Origin: Rhodobacteraceae bacterium EL53
Lineage (GTDB): Bacteria > Pseudomonadota > Alphaproteobacteria > Rhodobacterales > Rhodobacteraceae
Assembly: GCA_900313015.1 (NCBI GenBank)
Contig: OMPR01000017.1
Coordinates: 93,512 to 157,511, forward strand
Direction: 5' to 3'
DNA: 64,000 bases
The notes below the pieces were generated by a model, which searched no databases, had not been told where the DNA came from, and was given only the letters and a program-made list of their open reading frames with translations. Positions 54,380 through 61,627 of the stretch are shown piece after piece (the stretch's first letter is position 1; each line of letters starts with the position of its first letter). A program made the translations under genes and the position numbers.

Positions 54380-55615
54380 ATGAACATGATGTTTGGAATG
54401 CGGGAAGAGAACCGCAAGTTGCTGGATCGGGTCGCGACGATGATCCGTGAAGACATCATGCCGATGGAAGAAGAATACCAAGCCGAGATCGCAAAAGAAG
54501 ATCGCTGGCGGTATACCGCCCGTCAAACTGAGATCCTCGAAGGGCTAAAGGCTAAAGCCAAAGCCGCTGGATTGTGGAATTTTTGGCTGACTGACAGTGA
54601 CAAAGGCTTTGGCCTCAGCACTGTTGAATATGCATATTTCGCCGAAGAAATGGGTAAAACCCCGCTGGGCGCCGAGGTGTTTAACTGCGCCGCACCTGAC
54701 ACCGGCAACATGGAAGTGTTCGAGCGCTACGGCACCGCAGCGATGAAGCAAGAGTGGCTGGCCCCCTTGCTTGAGGGTAAGATCCGCTCGGCCTATCTGA
54801 TGACGGAACCTGATGTGGCCAGCTCAGACGCTACAAACGTGCGTATGTCCTGTGTGCGGGACGGCGATGACTATGTTCTGAACGGTGAAAAATGGTGGTC
54901 GTCAGGCGCCGGTGATCCACGGTGCAAGGTTTACATCGTCATGGTGAAGACCGCTGGCGAAGAGATGCCCAAGCACCAGCGACAGTCGATGATCGTGGTG
55001 CCGGCAGATGCCGAAGGGATCGAAATCCTGCGTCCGATGCAGGTCTATGGCCATGACGATGCGCCCCACGGCCACATGCATATTCGTTTCACCAACGTGC
55101 GCGTGCCCGCTGACAGCATCCTGCTGGGCGAAGGGCGTGGTTTCGAAATTTCACAAGGACGGCTTGGCCCCGGACGTATCCACCACTGTATGCGCGCCAT
55201 CGGTCAGGCGGAATCTGCTTTGGAACAGATGTGCAAACGCTCGTTGCAACGCGAAGCGTTTGGCAAGAAGCTGGCCAATCTGGGCGCCAACTTTGACATC
55301 ATTGCCGAATGCCGGATGGATATCGAAATGGCCCGTCTGCTCTGCCTCAAGGCTGCTTGGTACATGGATCAAGGCGATCCACGCGCGGCTGCGCCTTGGA
55401 TCAGCCAGATCAAAGTGGTTGCGCCGCGTGTCGCTCTCAAGGTGATTGACGAGGCGGTTCAGATGTTTGGCGGGGCTGGCGTGAGCCAAGATACACCGCT
55501 GGCGATTGCTTGGACACATGTGCGGACCCTGCGTTTGGCAGACGGACCAGATGCGGTTCACCGTCGTCAGGTGGCGCGTGTTGAACTAAAGAAGTACACC
55601 CAAGAAAAAATCTGA
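54380..55615 (+). CDS. Acyl-CoA dehydrogenase family protein
   Basis: A 411-residue flavoenzyme (414 if ATG 54371 is used; AGAGGA favours 54380). Features run in order: an N-terminal helical domain (REENRKLLDRVATMIRED), the FAD-binding AYLMTEPDVASSDATNVRMS, a beta domain (YVLNGEKWWSSGAG), the substrate-side GRGFEISQGRLGPGRIHH, and the C-terminal FAD-contact helix DEAVQMFGGAGVSQDTPLA. The acyl specificity is not clear; the family includes medium/long and branched acyl-CoA enzymes of the ACAD10/11-like group. It is followed after 10 bases by a hot-dog thioesterase gene, so the pair likely acts in one fatty-acid or acyl-CoA route. Confidence 0.92.
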   Translation: MNMMFGMREENRKLLDRVATMIREDIMPMEEEYQAEIAKEDRWRYTARQTEILEGLKAKAKAAGLWNFWLTDSDKGFGLSTVEYAYFAEEMGKTPLGAEVFNCAAPDTGNMEVFERYGTAAMKQEWLAPLLEGKIRSAYLMTEPDVASSDATNVRMSCVRDGDDYVLNGEKWWSSGAGDPRCKVYIVMVKTAGEEMPKHQRQSMIVVPADAEGIEILRPMQVYGHDDAPHGHMHIRFTNVRVPADSILLGEGRGFEISQGRLGPGRIHHCMRAIGQAESALEQMCKRSLQREAFGKKLANLGANFDIIAECRMDIEMARLLCLKAAWYMDQGDPRAAAPWISQIKVVAPRVALKVIDEAVQMFGGAGVSQDTPLAIAWTHVRTLRLADGPDAVHRRQVARVELKKYTQEKI

Positions 55616-55625
55616 AGGTGACAAG

Positions 55626-56432
55626 ATGAAAGACACTCTCTTTGGTGGCGCGACCTATTTCACGCAAACTCCTGAGGGGGTGTTCTTGGGCAATGACCCT
55701 GCACGGGGGCCTTGGTCCCCGGATCATTGTCATGCCGGCCCTGTGACCGGATTGGTGGCCCGGGCCGCTGAAACCGCTGTTGGTCCCGACAAAATGCTGA
55801 CCCGTCTCACGCTGGATGTGTTGCGTCCGCTGCCCGTCGCCGGGTTGGTTATTGAAACGGAATCGACCAGAAACACGCGCACCTTGGCGACCACGCGGGT
55901 TGAGGTGCACGGGCTGGATGGAACGTTGTGCATGACGGCCACGTCGATGCATTTGACCCGGAAAACCATGGCGGACGTGCCAACCGCACAGGTCCAGCCG
56001 TTGAATTTTGAGGATGCGATCCCTGCTGACCCGCTCTTGGTCGGGGCTCTGCACGACAAGCCATCGTTTGGCCAATATACGGAAACCGCTTTTCCTCCGG
56101 GTGTGACACGCGAACCAGGGCCCAAGACGGTTTGGATGCGCACGCCTGCGTTGTTAGAAGGCGAAGATCCATCGCCGATCCAATCCATGTGCGCGTTAGC
56201 GGATTGTGGCAACGGGATTTCGTGGAACGCCCCGCCGGTTAAACTGGGTTTTATGAACACAGACCTGACGCTGCAGATCCATCGCGAGCCGGTGTCAAAT
56301 TGGCTCGCGTCCGAAGCGATTTCGCATTGGCATGACAACGGTGTAGGGATGTCGCATTCCATCCTGCACGACACCCAAGGGCCTGTAGGCGTTGCGCTAC
56401 AAACCTTGGTTCTTCACCCGATCAAAGCCTGA
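55626..56432 (+). CDS. Acyl-CoA thioesterase-like double hot-dog protein
   Basis: A 268-residue protein with two hot-dog halves, as in TesB/4HBT_3-type thioesterases. The first half has GPWSPDHCHAGPVTGLVARAAE and LTLDVLRPLPVAGLVIETES, matching the substrate-contact helix and strand. The second has the Ala-Asp pair in CALADCGNGISWN and LTLQIHREPVSNWLASEA. The start ATG 55626 has GAAGGTG upstream and is 10 bases from the acyl-CoA dehydrogenase stop, so the two should be co-expressed. Its substrate is unknown. It meets the convergent truA gene with no gap. Confidence 0.85.
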   Translation: MKDTLFGGATYFTQTPEGVFLGNDPARGPWSPDHCHAGPVTGLVARAAETAVGPDKMLTRLTLDVLRPLPVAGLVIETESTRNTRTLATTRVEVHGLDGTLCMTATSMHLTRKTMADVPTAQVQPLNFEDAIPADPLLVGALHDKPSFGQYTETAFPPGVTREPGPKTVWMRTPALLEGEDPSPIQSMCALADCGNGISWNAPPVKLGFMNTDLTLQIHREPVSNWLASEAISHWHDNGVGMSHSILHDTQGPVGVALQTLVLHPIKA

Positions 56433-57200
56433 TCAGGCAAACGGATCTTGTGAATACACAACACCTGCAAGGTACAACCCTTGCGGGGGGCAAACTGGGC
56501 CGCAGGCTGCGCGCTCTTTCGCCTCAAGTGCCTCGCGCACATCTTCGGGTGTCCACGACCCTGCACCGACGCGTTCCAGCGTGCCAACAAAGCTGCGGAC
56601 TTGATTGTGCAGGAACGAACGTGCGCGCACGTGGAAATGCACTTCGGTCCCTGCAAACCCATCAACCTGTTCAACGCGTAATTCATCTAATGTTTTGATG
56701 GGGCTGAGTGCCTGACAGATGGTTGACCGAAACGTGGTGAAATCGTGCTTACCTAGCAACATGTCGGCCGCGCGCTGCATCTCTTGCACATTCAGTGGGT
56801 TACTCACCTGCCAAACCTGCCCCTTGTCATGCGTCGCAGGGGCGCGGCGGGTTAGGATGCGGAACAAATATTGGCGCTCCAACGCAGAAAAGCGTGCGTG
56901 CCAATCGTCATCAACCCGAGAACAGGCGACAATCGCAATTGGGTTTGGCTTCAAGTGGTAATTCAGCGCCTCGGACAATCGAAAGGGGTCCCAGTCCCGC
57001 GTCATGTCACAATGCGCAACCTGCCCCAGACCATGCACCCCGGCATCGGTACGCCCGGCTGCTGCGATGGTATGGGGGCCGGGTTCCAGCTTGGCCAGGG
57101 CCGATTCAATCGTGCCTTGAACTGAAACGTGTTCCTTTTGCCTTTGCCATCCGACAAAGGGTGCTCCGTGGTATTCGACTTTTAACGCAAAACGTGGCAT
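56433..57200 (-). CDS. truA: tRNA pseudouridine(38-40) synthase
   Basis: A 255-residue enzyme that isomerises uridines 38-40 in the anticodon stem. The catalytic Asp is in [17 protein letters not shown]. Other family blocks are [39 protein letters not shown] and [20 protein letters not shown]. The length is normal and the start is conventional. It is divergent from ycjX, whose preferred start is 88 bases away, and convergent with the thioesterase gene, the two stops adjoining. Confidence 0.96.
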   Translation of the reverse strand: MPRFALKVEYHGAPFVGWQRQKEHVSVQGTIESALAKLEPGPHTIAAAGRTDAGVHGLGQVAHCDMTRDWDPFRLSEALNYHLKPNPIAIVACSRVDDDWHARFSALERQYLFRILTRRAPATHDKGQVWQVSNPLNVQEMQRAADMLLGKHDFTTFRSTICQALSPIKTLDELRVEQVDGFAGTEVHFHVRARSFLHNQVRSFVGTLERVGAGSWTPEDVREALEAKERAACGPVCPPQGLYLAGVVYSQDPFA

Positions 57201-57288
57201 GGGCGCGCTGGTAACGTGATGATGGATACAAGTCTAGGCATGGCGTGTTGGTCTTCCTATCTTGAAGCAAAGCAATAGGGGCAGCGGT

Positions 57289-58704
57289 TTGGTATTTTCT
57301 TCTCTCGCCGACAATTTGGTACGCGGCGTTGAATCTGTAGGCGACTCAATTTCCGAGACGTTTTTTGAACCGGTGATCCGAGTGGGTGTCACAGGGCTGG
57401 CGCGATCAGGCAAGACGGTGTTCATTAGCTCTTTGGTTGCGAACTTGCTGGACCGGGGACGGATGCCGGGGCTAGTGGCGGCTCAAGAGGGGCGGATCGA
57501 AGCCGCTTATTTGCAACCACAACCGGATGACACGGTTCCGCGTTTTGATTACGAGGCACATCTTGGTGCACTGACTGGTCCCACGCCACATTGGCCCGAA
57601 AGCACACGTGCCACATCAGAGCTGCGCTTGTCGCTGCGTGTGCGCCCCTCGGGGTTGCTGAGCGGTCTGCAAGGTCCGCGTACGGTGCATTTGGATATTG
57701 TGGATTATCCCGGCGAATGGCTGTTGGATCTGGCTTTGCTGGACAAAAGTTATGAGGACTGGTCGCGCGAAACACTGGACCGGTTACACAGCCGCGCTTG
57801 TGCAAGTGATTTTCTGGCACTGGCGGCCAAAGCGGACCCCGCAGCAGCCCATGCAGAGTCAGAGGCCCAAAGCCTTGCGCGCGCTTTTGCCGATTATCTA
57901 TCTGACGCGCAGACCGAAGGGTTTTATGACTGCACTCCGGGGCGGTTTTTGCTGCCGGGTGATTTAGCGGGCTCGCCCGTTTTGACTTTTGCCCCCCTTG
58001 CTGTCCAAGGCGTCGGCCCCCGGCGCAGCCTGCATCGGGAAATGCAGCGGCGGTACGAGGCGTATAAATCACAGGTCGTGAAGCCGTTCTTTCGGGATCA
58101 TTTCGCCAAGATCGACCGGCAAGTGGTATTGGTTGACGCTTTGGGTGCCATCCACAAAGGGCCCCAAGCAGTCGAGGACATGCGCCGGGCTATGGCGGAT
58201 ATTCTGGGGGCATTTCGCCCCGGGCGGAATGCGTGGTTGACCCGATTACTGTTGGGCAAGCGAATTGACCGGATCCTGTTTGCGGCGACCAAAGCGGATC
58301 ACCTGCATCACACGCAACACGCGCGCCTGACCGCGATTATCGAGGCCCTGACCCGTGAAGCCCGTGACCGGGCGCAGTTTGCAGGTGCTGAGACCTCGGC
58401 ATTGTCGCTGGCGGCCTTGCGCGCCACCACCGAAGAAATTCGTAGCCACAATGGGCGTGAATTGCCCTGCGTTCGCGGGATCTTGCAAGAGACGGGGAAG
58501 CCGGCTGCATTCTATCCCGGGGAATTGCCGCAGGATCCTGGCCATCTGCTGGGGCCGGCCAGAGACGGGGCAGACACATGGTTGGATGCAGATTTTCAGG
58601 CGATGTCATTTGCGCCAGCGCCCCTGACATTGGTGCCCGGCGACGGCCCTCCGCATATCCGGCTGGATCGGGCGGCGCAGTTTTTGATTGGTGATCGGCT
58701 ATGA
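57289..58704 (+). CDS. ycjX: YcjX family GTP-binding protein (DUF463)
   Basis: A 471-residue P-loop protein. TTG 57289 is chosen because AGGGG sits 7 bases upstream; a TTG at 57262 would add nine residues without a ribosome-binding site. The P-loop is VTGLARSGKTVFISSL, and a second signature is VHLDIVDYPGEWLLDLALL. VDALGAIHKGP and FAATKADHLHHTQH look like the NKxD-type guanine-specificity region (TKAD). YcjX proteins are stress-associated in enterobacteria and usually lie beside YcjF. That pairing holds here, with a GNAT gene inserted between, each junction overlapping by 4 bases. Confidence 0.92.
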   Translation: MVFSSLADNLVRGVESVGDSISETFFEPVIRVGVTGLARSGKTVFISSLVANLLDRGRMPGLVAAQEGRIEAAYLQPQPDDTVPRFDYEAHLGALTGPTPHWPESTRATSELRLSLRVRPSGLLSGLQGPRTVHLDIVDYPGEWLLDLALLDKSYEDWSRETLDRLHSRACASDFLALAAKADPAAAHAESEAQSLARAFADYLSDAQTEGFYDCTPGRFLLPGDLAGSPVLTFAPLAVQGVGPRRSLHREMQRRYEAYKSQVVKPFFRDHFAKIDRQVVLVDALGAIHKGPQAVEDMRRAMADILGAFRPGRNAWLTRLLLGKRIDRILFAATKADHLHHTQHARLTAIIEALTREARDRAQFAGAETSALSLAALRATTEEIRSHNGRELPCVRGILQETGKPAAFYPGELPQDPGHLLGPARDGADTWLDADFQAMSFAPAPLTLVPGDGPPHIRLDRAAQFLIGDRL

Positions 58705-59153
58705 CACCAGTTCTGCGGCCAGCGCGTTCGACCGAAACGGGGAGTTTAGGGGCGATTTTGTACGATTCACTGAATACGGCAGAGGGTACGGCAGGTCTGT
58801 ATTCGTTGGCGGAAACCATCGCCTTTTGCGGAGTGATGATCGACCGGAGATGGGTCACAGTCGCAGAGCAGGACGGACGGGTCGTCGGCTTCATGGCGTT
58901 GGATGGGGATGAGATCTGTAGCCTCTATATAGCAGCTGACGCACAGGGGCAGGGGATTGGGCAGCAGTTGTTGGCTTTTGCTCGACAGCAGGTATCCCGT
59001 CTGACAGTGCGCGCCGTTCAGGCCAATATAGGGGCACAGCGGTTTTATCTGCGCCACGGCTTTACCGAACTAGGCCGTGGAAACAGCCACAATAACGAAG
59101 AAAACCTGCCGAACATTACCTATGTTTGGCGACGCGAGGGGCGTGCAGCATGA
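58701..59153 (+). CDS. GNAT family N-acetyltransferase
   Basis: A 150-residue acetyltransferase with the acetyl-CoA-binding motif A in SLYIAADAQGQGIGQQLLAFARQ (the Q/R-x-x-G-x-G/A type) and motif B-like QRFYLRHGFTELGR. The substrate cannot be told. Its start overlaps the ycjX stop and its stop overlaps the start of the YcjF-like gene, each by 4 bases, so it is an integral member of this operon. Confidence 0.88.
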   Translation: MTPVLRPARSTETGSLGAILYDSLNTAEGTAGLYSLAETIAFCGVMIDRRWVTVAEQDGRVVGFMALDGDEICSLYIAADAQGQGIGQQLLAFARQQVSRLTVRAVQANIGAQRFYLRHGFTELGRGNSHNNEENLPNITYVWRREGRAA

Positions 59154-60148
59154 CCAAAGGTCCGGTTTTGATTGATCTTGACGACGAAACGCAAGAGGCC
59201 CCCCAAGTTGCTGATGCACCACCGGTGCCGGATCTTGTGGCGCCAACCGGGCAGGCCATGCAGATGGCCGCGCGTGTTGCCGCGCGCAAGCCATCCCCCC
59301 TGTCGAAATGGTTCTGGGGGTTGGCGATGGCGGTGCTCGGGGCGATGGTCTCGGTCGCGGCGTGGGATTTCGCCAATTCGTTGATCCTGCGGATGCCGAT
59401 CTTGGGTTGGGCCATGACCGGGTTGCTGGGCGCGTTTGTTGTGGTTTTGCTGCTGATTGCGATCCGCGAAATTGCTGCGATTGGTCGACTGAGCCGTATT
59501 GATGGGGTGCGGCAGGCCGCTGACACGGCCTTGGCCGATCAAAGTTTGGATCAGGCCCGCGCGGTGATGAAGCGTCTTGATGCGTTGTATTCCGGGCGAG
59601 AGGATACGCGCTGGGGGCGCGAGCGGCTGGCCGAACGTACATCAGATCAATTTGATGCGGTTGGGTTGATGGACCTTGCCGAGGCAGAGCTGTTAGCCCC
59701 GCTTGATGCAGCCGCCTTGCGCGAGGTCGAAGTCGCCGCCCGGCAAGTTGCAACAGTAACGGCCCTTGTGCCCTTGGCCTTGGCGGATGTGGCCACGGCG
59801 CTGACGGCGTCGCTGCGCATGATCCGGCGCATTGCTGAAATATACGGGGGGCGGGCCGGGTTCTTGGGGAGCTGGCGCTTGACCCGTGCTGTTTTCACCC
59901 ATTTGGTGGCCACGGGTGCCGTGGCGGTTGGGGATGATCTGCTCGAACCGATCCTCGGCGGATCGATCCTGAGCCGTTTGTCCCGTCGTTTCGGCGAGGG
60001 GTTGGTGAATGGCGCGCTGTCTGCGCGGGTTGGGATTGCCGCGATGGAAGTGTGCAGGCCCTTGCCATTTTCCCAACGTCACCAACCCTCGGTGCGCAAG
60101 GTGATTAAAAACGCCCTTGGCGGGTTGTTCTCGAAGGGGTCAGAATAA
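59150..60148 (+). CDS. YcjF-like membrane protein (DUF697/TIGR01620 family)
   Basis: A 332-residue inner-membrane protein. ATG 59150 overlaps the GNAT stop by 4 bases. After a ~55-residue acidic, Pro-rich N-terminus come two membrane helices (WGLAMAVLGAMVSVAAWDFA, and LGAFVVVLLLIAI). A large soluble region follows, with AAIGRLSRIDGVRQAAD and a conserved DUF697-type C-terminal region (MIRRIAEIYGGRAGFLGSWRL, then GRLxxR-like SARVGIAAMEVCRPLPF). It is expected to work with YcjX at the membrane, but the molecular role is not known. The end overlaps the convergent truncated globin gene by 9 bases. Confidence 0.88.
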   Translation: MTKGPVLIDLDDETQEAPQVADAPPVPDLVAPTGQAMQMAARVAARKPSPLSKWFWGLAMAVLGAMVSVAAWDFANSLILRMPILGWAMTGLLGAFVVVLLLIAIREIAAIGRLSRIDGVRQAADTALADQSLDQARAVMKRLDALYSGREDTRWGRERLAERTSDQFDAVGLMDLAEAELLAPLDAAALREVEVAARQVATVTALVPLALADVATALTASLRMIRRIAEIYGGRAGFLGSWRLTRAVFTHLVATGAVAVGDDLLEPILGGSILSRLSRRFGEGLVNGALSARVGIAAMEVCRPLPFSQRHQPSVRKVIKNALGGLFSKGSE

Positions 60149-60562
60149 TACGGGAGGTGCGTCTTTTGGTTGGCGCATCGACACGATCCCTGTGCGGAAC
60201 CCTTCGCCAATTCGCTGCGCCAGAACGGCCCATTTGCGGCCGATATCATGGGGCAACTCTTCGGATAGCACTTGGTAAAACAGGTCGAGCCAATCGGGGA
60301 AATGTTCTGCCTTGATGTCGGGGCGAGACACATGAACCCGCATCGGGTTGCCATTATAGCTGCCCTCGCGGAGGATTGCATTGCGCCAAAATCCGGCAAT
60401 CTTTTCCTCGTGCTCAGGCCAATCCGTGACATGGTTTGCAAATACCGGACCCAGCACCGCGTGGGTTCGAATGCGGTCATAGAACACCGCGACGACGCGG
60501 TTTATCTCTTCTGCCGATATGTCGAATTTGCGCAACGGGTTGGGCAGGGGCTGATCGGTCAT
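60140..60562 (-). CDS. Group III-like truncated hemoglobin
   Basis: A 140-residue haem protein. ATG 60562 is chosen because GGTGAG lies just upstream and the product then has the normal family length. Visible features are AVFYDRIRTHAVLGPVFA in the B/CD region, FWRNAILREGSYNGNPM, and VSRPDIKAEHFPDWLDLFYQ. In this last stretch the His before F-x-x-W is in the place of the proximal (F8) ligand. Group III truncated globins bind oxygen or nitric oxide, and their in vivo roles are poorly defined. It is convergent with the YcjF-like gene (9-base overlap) and divergent from the VIT-family transporter gene. Confidence 0.9.
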   Translation of the reverse strand: MTDQPLPNPLRKFDISAEEINRVVAVFYDRIRTHAVLGPVFANHVTDWPEHEEKIAGFWRNAILREGSYNGNPMRVHVSRPDIKAEHFPDWLDLFYQVLSEELPHDIGRKWAVLAQRIGEGFRTGIVSMRQPKDAPPVLF

Positions 60563-60701
60563 GTCATGTCTCACCAGTTTGTCATTGTCAGAGATAGAGA
60601 GCGCACCGCAGCTGGGAAACCCCCTTTGACCTGACGCAAAGCCGATATGCACTAAAGCTGACAAGATGATCTGACCCCTAGCCAGCCAATCGGAGCCAGC
60701 C

Positions 60702-61412
60702 ATGCAGGACCACAGCCACGAGCCAGAGGATATCGCGCAGCGGATCGGAACGGCGCAGGGGCATGGCGTTCTGCGGGATGTGGTGTATGGGGCGATTGAT
60801 GGGTCTGTGACAACGTTTGCGATTGTGGCTGGTGTTGCTGGGGCAGGTTTGTCGCCCTTTATTATTGTCGCTCTGGGGTTGGCGAATGTGTTGGCCGACG
60901 GTTTTTCCATGGCCGCAGGCAATTATTCAGGGACCAAGGCCGAGTTGGACAATATCCAACGCCTGCGCGCGATTGAGGAGCGTCACATTGCGCGATACCC
61001 CGATGGCGAACGCCAAGAAGTGCGCGAGATCCTGAGCCAGAAGGGCCTGAGTGGTCAGGTTCTGGAGGACGCGACACAGGAAATCACGTCAGATCGCAAC
61101 AATTGGATCCAGCTTATGTTGGATGGGGAATACGGCCTTGGGGGTGTTGACCCGCACCCATTGCGGGCTGCGATGGCGACGTTTTTCGCATTTCTCGTCG
61201 CGGGTATGATCCCGTTGGTGCCCTTTTTGTTGGGGTTCGAGCATGCCTTTACATATTCAGCTTGGATGACCTTGGGGGTGTTTTTTGCAATTGGTGCGCT
61301 GAAGTCGCATTGGTCGTTGGCGCCTTGGTGGCGATCTGGGGCGGAAACACTCGCCATTGGCGGGGTTGCTGCAGGAATAGCCTATGGTGTTGGGACGTTA
61401 TTCAATCAGTAA
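60702..61412 (+). CDS. VIT1/CCC1 family metal transporter
   Basis: A 236-residue membrane protein with the VIT/CCC1 opening DVVYGAIDGSVTTFAIVAG and the second-helix signature LGLANVLADGFSMAAGNYSG, where Asp and Met/Gly residues line the ion path. A cytoplasmic helical stretch follows (about residues 70-145, rich in Glu and Arg), where related proteins bind metal, then three hydrophobic spans. Family members move Fe(II) or Mn(II). A gap of about 140 bases divides it from the divergent globin gene. The ATG at 60702 has GGAG 6 bases before it. Confidence 0.9.
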   Translation: MQDHSHEPEDIAQRIGTAQGHGVLRDVVYGAIDGSVTTFAIVAGVAGAGLSPFIIVALGLANVLADGFSMAAGNYSGTKAELDNIQRLRAIEERHIARYPDGERQEVREILSQKGLSGQVLEDATQEITSDRNNWIQLMLDGEYGLGGVDPHPLRAAMATFFAFLVAGMIPLVPFLLGFEHAFTYSAWMTLGVFFAIGALKSHWSLAPWWRSGAETLAIGGVAAGIAYGVGTLFNQ

Positions 61413-61627
61413 AGCTCTGGGATCAGGGAAACGAACCTGCGTCAACCGGGCCCTCTGGACGGGGTCGCAAACCCGGCCTATAAGCCGACCCAAGATGTTT
61501 GGTATGTCGATCATTATTCGAATTATAAACCCGGCGCTCTGATAGACGAGACGCCGGGCAAAGGTGTTTGAGAACTCGCGCCGACCCAAACCGTTCCCCT
61601 GATACGCTGATCCAAAGGACGCCACAC
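61413..61627 (+). promoter_or_regulatory. ileS leader with candidate promoter and hairpin
   Basis: A 215-base gap before ileS. A possible sigma70-like pair is TTGGTA (61499-61504) and TATAAA (61524-61529), with a long 19-base spacer. Just after it is a hairpin, cccggcg (61530-61536) pairing with cgccggg (61552-61558), whose loop can pair further (tct/aga), followed by a mixed T-rich run. It might end upstream transcripts or attenuate ileS; neither is shown. Confidence 0.3.

Noticed and set aside
55437-56374. Two ~210-codon frames on the minus strand
   Set aside because: Both are antisense to the acyl-CoA dehydrogenase and thioesterase genes, which have strong family matches; no protein-like features of their own.
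57425-58072. 215-codon frame on the minus strand
   Set aside because: Antisense to ycjX, which carries clear P-loop motifs; composition is Arg/Pro/Ala-rich as expected for a shadow frame.
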